Source of the DNA: Dugong dugon
Taxonomy: Eukaryota > Chordata > Mammalia > Sirenia > Dugongidae
Length of the DNA: 64,000 nt
Assembly (NCBI GenBank): GCA_030035585.1
Contig: CM057465.1
Span: forward strand, 5,121,501-5,185,500
Direction of reading: 5' to 3'
Below the pieces are notes generated by a model. That model searched no databases, was not told the DNA's origin, and worked only from the letters and a program-made list of their open reading frames with translations. Made by a program: the position numbers and the translations under genes. Each line of letters begins with the position of its first letter. Positions within the stretch are counted from its first letter, which is position 1. Below are positions 10,501-22,500 of this stretch, piece after piece.

Positions 10501-13500
10501 GGCTAAGGAGGGGTCACTTTGGACTTTGTTACCGCAAACCCAGACGGTGCTCAGAACGCAAGATAAAGCTCTCAGAAAACAGAACAAACCACACACCACC
10601 ACGAGGCAAGGTAACTGTTCTGTGTGACATGTACTGGCAGACACAGGACCGTGCGCACTCGTCATAACCCACAGGAGTGTACACGCCAAGAGTGAACCCT
10701 AAGTAAACGTGGACTTCAGTTAGTAACAGTGTATCAACACTGGCTCATCCATTGTAACAAACGCACCACTGGATGCCAGACAATAAGGGGAAAGAGTTTA
10801 CAGAGGGGGAGGGGAGATGGGAACTCTCTGTACTTTCTAAACAGTCTTTCTGTAAACCTAAAACTGCTCTAAAAAAATTTAAAAGGCCAAAAAAGGGCCT
10901 TTAGCCATCCGTTCCCCTGCCAACCACTCACCCAGGTGTCTAGCACTAGTGGGGTTTGTGCCCAAGGCAAGGGCTAAAAATGAAAAAACAGACAAAGTTC
11001 CTGCCCCCAGGAGGTCACGGTCCAGTGGGGGACAACATATTCAGTGAGTCAAGAGAACAGCCCACCCCCTTCCTACCCCCTAGGGCCATGAGGGAAACAA
11101 TTAGCGCAGAGGGGACAGGCTGCAGGACTGTGCCGGGAAGTGACACGTTTCCACCGTGGCCGTGGGGAGGGACACGGCGTCGCCCAGCACCTTGGCGCCC
11201 GGCCGTGTTCCCACACACTGCGGCTACAAGGACGCAGGCCCTGTCTTCCCTGGAGGGTGCCTCCCCTGTTGAACTGAAGACGTCGTCTGTCACAGCAAAG
11301 GCATCAGGGCAAGACTGCACGGGGACACCTGCCCTTCCACAGCAACACGACCTGTCCTGCTGCTCTTCTAGGGGCACCCTGAAACCCAGTGCCCCACCCG
11401 CCGTACCTGTGCTCCACTCCCTCACCGCTTTTACAGCTCACTGGGGCCATCCTGTCAGTGTCCGCCTGGCTCCCAACGCCCAGGAGAGCAGGGAGGAGGG
11501 CAGTGTCACCTGTGTGCCTGGAGCTGGCACACAGCGGAAAGCAAGGAAGACAGAATGGAAGGGGGTGAGATGGGCAGGCGGGAAGCTGCCATGCCATGAG
11601 GTCCCAGCCATGCCAACACCTGCACCCACGGACAGCCTGTGCCCACTGCCCACCCGCCCCCTCTCCCTTGCGGACAATCGACTCAAGAAACGACCATTTC
11701 AGGAGTGACACGCTCCTTGGCCCAAAGCCACCTCACTCAACGCCAGCAGCTATTTCCCCAGCTCATGTGCACTGATGCACTGCACCCCAAACCAGGGTCC
11801 CCATTCCTGGGGACACCCCCAAGCCTGCGAGCACTCAAGGATGCCCATCACCCCCCAGGCTGACTCCCCAGGAGCAGCGGCCTGGTGACACCAGGGCCCC
11901 AGCCCCTCCCCTCTGCGGCAAACCAGGGGTTCCCAGCAGAGGACACCCTTGAAAGAAACTCAAACCGTGTCTCGGAGGCCCTGGGCCACGCAAACGGCCA
12001 GTGCGCTCAGCTGCTAACCCAAAGGCTGGAGGTTCGAAGTCTACCCGGAGGTGCCTTGGAAGACAGGCCCGGTGATCCATTTGAAAAATCAGCCATTAAA
12101 AACCCTACAGAGTACAGTTCTACTCTGACACGCATACGGTCGCCGTGAGTCAGAGATGGCTCCACCGTGACCAGTAAAAATCATGTCTCCAGGTCCACAT
12201 TTAGGGACCCGTGGTGGCTCCGTGGTTAAGAACTAGGCTGCTAAAAAAAGGTTGGTAGTTCAAATCTACCAGCCGCTCCTTGGAAACCCTACGGGGCGGT
12301 TCTACTCTGCCCTGTGAGTCAGAACCGACTCGAAAGCAACACATGTTTCTGGTTAGATCCAGATTTAACCACGGGACAACACGCCATTCGATGAGGTACA
12401 GAAGGCTCAGCGTGCCCGCAACAGGAACGCCAGCATGAATTAACCCGCAGGCGACATTCACAGACACACCGGCCGGGAAGCAGACACCACTGTCCCGTCC
12501 TTGTACTACATGTGCCCGTGCAACAGACAGCTGGACAGCGAGGCGCCTGCCCTTACCCATGGTGAGCCCCACGAGGCGGTAGGGGAAGAAGCAGGAGGCC
12601 AGGAAGGCGGCCCACAGGGCAACGTACAGCTTCTGCGTGATCTCGGGCTGCACCCACATGAACAGGCTGGAAGGGAGAGGGGGAGGCTCAGCAGACGGCG
12701 GGCCACACCACACCGCACCGCCAGGCCGGGCTGAGACTTACTTCTTGATCTTCTCCAGGATGTCGGCCATCTTGCCAAAGAGGTTCTGTGGGAAGAAGAA
12801 ACTGTGATCGCAGCACACGTGACGACATGGGGCGCACAGAGACAACGGGGGCCCGAGACCACAGGCCGGCCACAGTGTGAGCACTGAGAGACCCCAGCTA
12901 TGCCCACCATGCCCTGTGTGGTTCTTCCCAGCCTCAGGGCCTAGGAGGCAGTGACGGGTCTGGTCAGTGTGCCCACACTAGCAAGGACAGCCTGGGCCAC
13001 GTCGCTCCAGGAGCTCAGCTCCACACTTACCCAGACTGAATTGGGGGGTCTACCCCCCAGACCAGAGCTGGTACAGATGTGAAGTGGGCTGCTTGTCTGT
13101 GAAGGACACCTCCCCCCGCACACAAGCAAACAGCTGGCCCAGAGCTGGGGGTGCTCAGGGCCCCTTGGGTTGGCCACCTGCCTAGACAAGACCACTGGGG
13201 ACCACCCCTCCATGGCTGGCCCAGTGGCCATACCTGGGCCTTCTGGGCCACGTCCAGCACCAGCTGGAACTTCTCGGACACAGTCAGGTCTTCTTTGGGA
13301 GGTTCCTTCAGTCAAGGGGGAAAGAGAATTTCCACTGAAAATTGCCAACAAAAACCATTGGTGGTCCCCTACCCCAGGGTCCCAGGGGTCACTCTGCTGT
13401 GCTTTAACAGCCAGAGGCAGTGGCGCCCTTTAAGACCTGGGTGCCATGAGGCCAGCACGTGGCTCACGGCTGTCCTGGCGGACACCCCTCTGGGCTGACA

Positions 13501-16500
13501 GCAAATCCCTCCCTGAGTTCAGATACCTCACCCAGACCAGCTGAGAGGGTAGGCGGGCAGTAACCAGCCCCCCGCCAGCTGCTCACTCTCACAGAGATCC
13601 CCTTCAAAACTGCAGTTTAGAAACAACCTCAACCCCCTACGCCCCTACTTTACAGGCAGGGAAACTGAGGCCCAGACAGGAGCAGTGCCCAGGCCACCCC
13701 AGGCCTGCTGGCCTCCTCCCCTCCACCATTTCTGGCCAGGGCAGGGATTCCCAGTGGGTGTCCACATGCCCCGAGCCAGGGTCCTCTGGAAACCTCCAGG
13801 CCTTTCCACACAGTGGCTGCTGACTGGGGGGACAGGGACGCCCTGTACTGTCACAGGACTCACCACGGCTTCGGACACTTCTGGCACAATGCTCCACTGT
13901 ATCCTCCAGCCCCTGCAGACAAGGATCCACCAGACAGTGAGTGAGGGGTGACATCACATCCCCCCCATGCTCCCAACCGTGATTCCTAGGAGTGGAGGGT
14001 CCAGTTCACCTTCCCAGGCCCTCCCCTGGGCTCTGGGGGCCCACATTCGAGTGCAGCCAGAGGGGGTGGGAGGGAGGCATTTCAACACAAATTCGTTGAA
14101 AGCAGCCACAGTGAGTCCTTTAGCTAACTGGACCTCAGCGTTGGGTACCACTGACTCCTTCCAGAGTACTGCAGTGCCTTTTTTCTAGGGAAAAATACAA
14201 ATGAGGTACAGAATGACCTAGAAAAATTAGTGTATACAAATGTGAAATTTTGCAAAGCTGAGTAAACATGTGGAACGCAGGGGTACCCATCTTCAGGCTG
14301 CAGGGTCCAGCGGGATTTCATCTCGTAGGGCAGCCACTGGCCACTACAAACCCCGGAGTGCCCAGGAGTCAGGGAACACAGCCCATCTGGAGACAGATCC
14401 TCCTGGGTGCTGGTTCTCCCAGGGCTAGGGAACACCGCCCGTCTGGAGACAGGTCGTCATGGGGGCTGGTTCTCCCAGGGCCAGGGAACACGGCCCATCT
14501 GGAGACATGTCCTCCTGGGTGCTGGTTCTCCCAGGGCCAGGAAACATGGCCTGTCTGGAGATAGGCCCTCATGGGGGCTGGTTCCCACAGGGCTTTCCTA
14601 CACCCTCACCGTGGGAGGGCGCGTGAGGAGCCCTCAAGGGAGCATAAAGGAATGGCAGGACAGCACTGACTCAATGAGCTGTTAATGTGCTGGCGGAAAA
14701 TGTCTGCAGCAGCAAACACCCCGACTGCAAACCACTGGCTCTAACTCTGGATCTCAGCCACGTCCTATACACCTTCATCTCACAACTGAGATTCCCGGGA
14801 ACCTCACTGTTACGGATTGAACTGTGTCCCAAAAATATGTGTCGTATATCCTAATCTCTCTGCCTGTGGTTATAATCCCATTTGGGAAGGCGCTGTATCT
14901 GTTATGTTAATGAGGTAGGATTGTGTAGGGTGTATCTTGAGTCAATCTCTTTTGAGATAGAAAACAGATTAAACAAGCAAGCAAGGAAGCAGAGGGGGGA
15001 AGAAAGATGCTAAGCCACATGAAGATCGCCCAAGAGCAGAAGCTTAAAGAGACAAGGACCTTCCTCCAGAGCCAACAGAGAAAGAAAGCCTTCCCCTAGA
15101 GCCGGCACACTGAATTCGAATTTCTAGCCTACTAAACCATGAGAAAGGAAATTTCTGTTTGTTAAAGCCACCCACTTGTGGTATTTCTGTTATAGCAGCA
15201 CGAGATAACTAAGACAGAATTTGGTGCCAGGAGTGGGGTACTGCTCTAACAGATACCTAAAATGTGGAAGCAGTTTTAGAATTGGGTAATGGGCGGAGGC
15301 TGGAAGAGTTTTAAGGTGCCTATTAGTAAAAGCCTCAATTGCCTTGAAGAGACGGCTGGTAGAATCATGGACGTCAAAGGCAATTCTGGTGAGGGCTCAG
15401 AAGGAAGTGAGGAGAGCTACAGAGAAAGTCTCTGTCACCTTAGAGAACACATATGGTGCCAGCAAGAGAATGTTGCTAGAAATGTGGATGTTAAATGTGC
15501 TTCTGGTGAGGCTTTAAAAGAAAATGCTGAACATGTGATTGGACAATGGAGGAAGGATGATGCTTTTTATGCAGTGGCAAAGAATTTGAATTATGTTCAA
15601 ATATTTGGTGAAAGGCAGTGCTTGTAAGTGATGAATCTGGATATCTGGCTGATGAGATTTCTAAGCAAGATCTTAGAGGGGCTGTGTGGTTTCTCCTTGC
15701 CACTTATGGTAAAATGCGAGGAAAGAGATGCACTTAAAAATGAATGTACAGAATGAAATCAGAACTTAAAGATCTGGAAAATTCTGATGTACAAACTAAG
15801 GACACGTGTCCTAGAATGCTCACCAAGGACATAGCTACACAATCTTTTGTTAAAGAGATTAAGCCTGTGACTGATGGATCTAACCAACCACCACAGCAGA
15901 AAACCCATCAGCTTAGATTGAAGGGGACAGAGAAAGAACAGAAGGAAAGAACACTGTCTGCCTCTTGGAATTCTACAGGCAGGAAACAGGGCAAAGGAGC
16001 TACATCTGTTGTCCTCCAAGAAAAGAAAAGGACCATCCCTGAAGCAGCCCAAGGATCAGCAGAACCGTTGGAAGAAGCATGGGAAGCAAGGCCTTCTTGG
16101 TTTCAAAGGGTGGGGCCACAGCCTCCTAGGTTTCAAAGAGTCGGCTCTTCGCTAACTCCGTTCTAGAGTATGGGGCTGCCACACCCAACTGGGAAGAAGA
16201 ATGGGACCTGCCAGGGCAGAGGGGGCGGGTTTGCAACTCAGATGGACTAGGAGAACGGAGGCACCTAAAATTCAGGGAGCAGAGTTGCCATCCCAGTGGG
16301 CCTGGAAGGCAGAGCTAAAGCCCAGGGCCAAAGGGCCTCCACCCAGAATCCAGAGGGTATAGCTAACACCCAGAGTCTGGAGGGTGGGCCATTGCCCAGG
16401 TGGTCCCAAAGAACGGAGGATTATTTTCAAGCCCTGAGAACTAATGTAAATTGTTGTTCTGCTGTGTTTTGGACTTGCTTGGTGCTTGTTATTCCGTCTT

Positions 16501-19500
16501 TCCATCTGTAATGGAAATGTCTACCTTGTGCCTGTTCCACCACTGTGCTTTGGAAGCAGATAACTTGTATTCCAGATCTCACAGGTGCACAGATGAAGAG
16601 GAATTTTGCCCCAGGATGGAAAACGCCTGAAGTCTCACCCATATTTGATTTAGATACTTCAGAAGATAAGATTTTGGACTTGGAGTTGATTTCACGCTTT
16701 TGCTATGATGTGATGGGATGATGTGTTTTGCAAGTGGCAAGGGTATGAATTTTGGGGGGCCAGAGGGTGGAATGTTATGGATCAAATTGTGTCCCCCAAA
16801 AATATGAGTTGTAATTCCTAACCTCTATGCCTGTGATTATAATCCCATTTGGGAATGGGTTGTATTTGTTATGTTAATGAGGCAGGATTTGTGCAGGGTG
16901 TATCTTGAGTCAATCTCTTTTGAGATATAAAACAGATTAGACAAGCAAGCAAGGAAGCAGAGATAAGGGAAGACAGATGCCAAGCCACATGAAGATCGCC
17001 CAGGAGCAGAAGTCCAGAAGAGACAAGGACTGTCCCCGAGACCGACGGAAAGAAAGCCCTCTCCTAGAGCTGATGCCCTGAATTCAGACTTCTAGCCTCC
17101 TAAACTGTGAGAAAGTAACTTTCTGTTTGTTAAAGCCACTCATCTGTGGTACTTCTGTTCCAGCAGCACTGGATGACTAAGTCAGAGAGCACAGGGCCTC
17201 TACGACCACACTGGCCCATCTGCTGGACCACCAGCTCTGGAGCCTGGGGGAAACGTCCCCGCCCAACCACAGCCCCGTGCAGGGAGCAGGCACTGGCGTC
17301 CGAAGCTGGGGGCCTGGACACATTTCTGCTTGGGTGTGGAACCAGTAGGCGGTTGCATCGGGGTGTCCTCCAGCACTGGGGAGGGGGTGGGCCCCCTGCC
17401 TGAGTGTTATCAAGGCTACCAGGGGACCCCCTCAATGTCAGCACTTCTAAAGGGCTGGCTCAGGGCCCCTCCGGCCACACTGTCTGTGAGGACGCTGGGA
17501 GATACCACGGCCTGGCACTCAGTGGGATGAAGCCACCCACCACACGGCAGCACCGCTCACGTACCTGGCGATGAGGTAATTGAGAGACAACCTCAGGATT
17601 GCCAGAAACAGGAACATGGGGATGGCCCAGCCATGCCACACGGCATTCATGTACACCTGCAGACGGAGGGAGACAGCAGCAGGAGGGGTCACCCCTCCTC
17701 CCTCCCTTCCCAGGGAACCCAGAGGAGCCCAGCCAGCAGGAGAGGGGCCGGGACCCCACAGCTCTGCCATGACTCAGGTACGAGAATGATGGGGATGCAA
17801 GGAGAGGGCTGTGTCCTTGCTTAGGGCTACAAGGGGAGGGAAAACCACTCAAGGGAGGGTGGGGACACATTGCGGGCGGCGGGCAGGAGGCTGAACGTCT
17901 GTGGGAGCAGCTACTGGGCTTGGCCGGGATCAGCAAGAGGAGCTGACTGCATGCACGGTTCTGCCCAGCCCAGCCCACATGGGGTCCTAGCCCAGCCCAC
18001 ACGGGGTCCTGAACAGGCCAGTATATACAAACGTCCCAGCCTAGACCACATGGGGTCCCAGCCCAACCCAGCTCACATGGGGTCCCGGCCCAGCCCAGCT
18101 CACACAGGGTTCCAGCCCACACAGGAGTCCCAGCCCAGCCTACACAGGGTCCCAAACGGCCCAGCCCACATGGGGTCTCAAATGTCCCAGACTATACGGG
18201 GTCCTGGCCCAGCCAACACAGAGTCCTGAACAGCCGAGGCCAGACGGGGTTCTGGCCCAGCCCACGTGGGGTCCCGGCCTAGCCCAGATCACATAGGGTC
18301 CCGAATGGCCCAGCCTATATAGAGGTCCTGGCCCAGTCCACATGGGGTCCTGAACAGCCCTGCCCCCACAAGGTCCCAGCTGACCCTGGTGTGGCTCCCA
18401 CTTGCCAGAGCACAGGCGTCACCAGGACCCAGTGTGAAGCAGGCAAGGTGGCTAACCACTGGCTGAGAACCTACAGTGCGCCACATGCCCCAAGTGCTGA
18501 GGGCCCCTCCCATGTCCCACCTGTCCCCGCAGAGAAGTACGGCCCAGGAGGATGCTAGGAAGGGGACAGGGACAGAATTCAGCGGAACTCAGGCAGAGCC
18601 CTGGGAGGCAGTGAGAACAGAACCAGGGTGGCCCAGAGGTGTCTGAGGGCCCCAGGCCGTGGCAGCCACCCCGAGCACAGCTTCCAGGCAGGGCGGGCTG
18701 GGGCAGAAGTGGGGCCTGCCACCTCGACTTGTCATCTGCGTGCAAAGTGCTCCGTCCTCCCACATGAGGATGGGGTCCCTCGGGAAACCTCAATGGCTGC
18801 ATCCCCGTGGCCCAGGGTCACTCAGGGACAGGTGGGGGCCCAGGCCCAGCCCCGATCGCCCCACCCCCGTGGGGCACCACTCACGATGAAGGCAATGGCA
18901 GACGTGTAGACAGAATACCAGTCAGATAAGGCAGAGAGGTTCTTCACAAAGTTGGTGACAGGCTTGGCACCACGCTCTGCAGACAGAACACAGTCACGGC
19001 TGCGGTCAGCCATGGACACGGCCTGGGTGTGTCCCTCCTAGAAGGCCAGCCTAGACCCACATGCTTGATATAGAGCCAGACAAGCAAAGCTCCCTGTCTG
19101 CCTGCGCCAACCAGTGCCCCTGCAGCCACCCCAATGCTGTCTGTGTGGGGAACACCCCCCAGTGTCCAACAGTCAGCCAACACCCACCGCGGTGACAGCT
19201 GGCAGAGGGGAGAGAGGGGAACCTGAGCCAGAAACGCGTGGGAGGAGCTTCCCTGGCACCCTCAAGGCCGGGGAGGCATCTGGGAGGCAAGTGGGCAAAA
19301 AGCTCTGCTTTCCATCTCAAATGCTGGGGCTCCTGGGACGGGCAGGAGAGAGTGGCCTCTGCCCGCTCTCAGCCCCCTAATGTGGCGGGGCAGACATAAT
19401 GTCAACATAACCTTCTCCTAAGGATGGAAGGTGCCTTTTGTGGAAGCAGCTCAGGTCGGCTTGTGACTCCGGGGCCCCTGCTCCCCGAAGGCCCCACTCA

Positions 19501-22500
19501 TCACCCAAGGAGGATGCTGTGCATGTTACAGACACACAAAGGCACTGCATGGTACTTACTTAGTCTCCTCATATTTTCTGTTAACCTGAGAGAGACGGGA
19601 GAGAGAGAGTGTCTGGGAGTTAACTCACCGGCTGGCCCTGCATTCCTAGCACCCATGACCCGTGGCGCTCAACCCGGCACGTGGAGCACGGGAGGACGTC
19701 TTTGGTGTGTGTGCCCACCCCCATGCCCGAGGCCACCACACACAGTGAAGCCCACGGCACTCCTCACCCAATAGGCTCACCAGCGCTCCCGCTGAGCACA
19801 TCAGGAGGGCAGGGGCATTTCACCCATGTCCCACAAGAACCAAATCCTGCAAGAGCTGGATCTGGCCGGTGTGGGGCCCCCAGGCCTAGCCGAGGCCCAG
19901 CAAAGCAGCAAAGGTCAGAGTGGGTGAGCGGACAAGCCCCGGGCAGCGGGCCCTCGGCAGCGGGCCCTGAGCTTGTTGTCCCCACAAGAGAGTGTACGCA
20001 AACCACAAGTGAAACCCCCGCGTGGGCAGAGCAGGGCACGCACACTCAGCTGCTGCCCTGTCACGACGCCTGAGCTGGCTTCCTCTGCCCCTCAGGACAA
20101 GGTGCAGACCAGCTTTCAGAGCCACAGCAGCCAAGCCCAGCAGATTCATCCAACAACGCAAAACACCGTGTGCCCCTCTGAAGCCTCAAAAGAGGCCAGC
20201 TCCAGACACACAGCCAGACCCCACAACTCCAGACACACAGCCCGGCCCCACAGCTCCAGATACAGAGCCGCCTCCCAGCTCTAGACACAGAACCGCCCCC
20301 AGTCCTGGACACACAGCCGAACCCCTGCCCTAGACACAGAGCCTGGCCCTTAGTTCCAGACACACAGCCTGACCCCACAGCTCCAGACACAGAGCTGCCC
20401 CCAGCTCTAGACACAAAGCTGCCCCCAGCCCTGGACCCAGAGGTGGACCCCACAGCCCTGGAGCCAGAGGTGGACCCCGCAGCCCTGGACCCAGAGGTGG
20501 ACCCCACAGCCCCAGAGAGAGCCGCCCCACATCAGGCGGGCCTACCTTCTGGCACTGAGGGGCTCCTCCGCCTCCACGGTACTTTCCTCAGGCTGGAACC
20601 GGAAGTCCTCCACGTACTCTCCGAACCTGTCATAGAACCACTTCTGGAGGCGGGTGCACAGCCCCTGGCCCCGGCGGTCTGTGGGGACAGGCAGAGTCAC
20701 GGTGAGGGCCCGGCCAGGGTCTGCACCCCCTCCTCAGGTTAGAGCCTCCATCCTCACATCTGCCTGGTAGGCTCCTTGCAAGGGGAGATGTCTCAAAGTG
20801 GACGCCCACCACCGGGGTGGAGACCAAGGAAAACACTCCCCCAGATGGTGGGGGGCTGGGCCATTCCCCTGTGGGGCTTCCCTACAAAGCTGGAAAATGA
20901 GCTGTTCGTGCCAGAACCCTCAAGCCCAGCTCTCTGGAGTGGGGACGCGACCCAGCTTCTAACCCGAAGCACAAACAAGGACAGGCCGCAGAAAGCTCTG
21001 TTACGTGACCCCATCTCTACCTGCCTGAAAGTCTGAGGGTCTCACTCCTGACCTCTCCCCCGCTGAGGCTGCAGACTCCATGCCACCCCAGCACCAGGCA
21101 TGTGGAGGCTGCTGCTCAGCCTGTCTGGGAGTCCACACTGCCTCCCTCCATCCCGTCTATCTCGGGGAACGGCTGGGTGGGCCCCTTCCCTCAAGCCCCG
21201 CATGGGTGTGCCTACAGGGGCCTGTGTCCTGGAAAGGGGCAGGCCTCAGTGAATGAAGTCACCAGGCCTGGGCGAACTCACAGGCAGATGTCAGTGTGTG
21301 ACAATTTCAGAGTCTGCTCACCAACAGCTAAAACCTTTAGCCAGTAGTAACCCAGATCACAGATGCTAAAATCCTGCTGAACTTGAACATTGTTTCCTGG
21401 ATCAAAAAGCTTGTATCTTCGGAGAGCAGTATGTGAAATCGCCTGCAGGGAGCGCCGTCTGACCAAAGTCAAGGAGCATGGGGACTGGAGAGAGGGGAGT
21501 GCACTCTGTCCTGTGTGCCCAGGGGCAGAGCTTGAGGAAACCAAGGCCAACGGCAGCTGAGGGGTGTAGATGCAGGGGCCAAAGGCTCAGGAACGCCCAG
21601 GGTACCCAGGCATGGAGAAGGAGCCGGAGCTCTGGGCAGAGAGAGTGAGCCTTGGGGTAAGGCCCCTTGGGAGGCTGCTTCTGGTACCCTAACTAGAGCG
21701 TTAAAAAGATTCTAAGTTAAGGGCCCAGAGGGTTACAAAGGTTCTTAGTTGAGGGTTTACAATATTATACGTCAAAGTAAAGAAAACAAAAATCCTCACA
21801 ACTGGACCAATAAGCAACATCATGATAAACAGAGAAAAGACGGACGTTGTCAAGGACTTCATGTTACTTGGATCCACAATCAACGCCATGGCAACAGGAG
21901 TCAAGAAATCAAACAATATTGTATCAGGCAAATCTGCTGCAAAAGACCCCTTCAAAATCTTAAAAAGCAACAATGTCACTTCGGGCAGTAAGGTGTGCCT
22001 GACCCAAGCCACAGTGTCTTCAATTGCCTCATATGCATGTGAAAGCTGGACAACGAATCAGGAAGGCTGAAGAATGGATGCCTTTGAATTATGGTGTTGG
22101 TGACGAATATTGAATATCCCATGGACTGTTAGAAGAATGAACAAATCTGTCTTGGAAGAAAGCAGTCAGAATGCTCCTTGGAAGCAAGAATGCCAAGACT
22201 TTGTCTCACATACTCTGGACATGTTATCAGGAGGGACCAGTCCCTGGAAAAGGACATCATGCTTAGTAAAGAGGGTCAGTGAAAAAGAGGAAGACCCTCA
22301 ACAAGATGGATTGACACAGTGGTTGCAACAATGGGCTCAAATATAGCAACGGTTGTGAGGACGGCCTAGGGCTGGGCAACACTTCATTCTGTTATACACG
22401 GGGCTGCTATGAGTCCAGCAGACTCTAGAGCGCTTAACAACAACAGTGTTACGAAGTTTCTTACTGGAGGATCTAAAGGATTACATGTTTCTTAGTTGAG

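Noticed and set aside
10956-11708. 250-codon plus-strand frame
   Set aside because: No recognisable similarity, no splice or codon-usage support, begins in an L2-like remnant and lies in an intron on the opposite strand.
15289-16166. Two frames of 112 and 140 codons as a novel gene
   Set aside because: They lie between two LTRs and match the internal region of MaLR-type elements.
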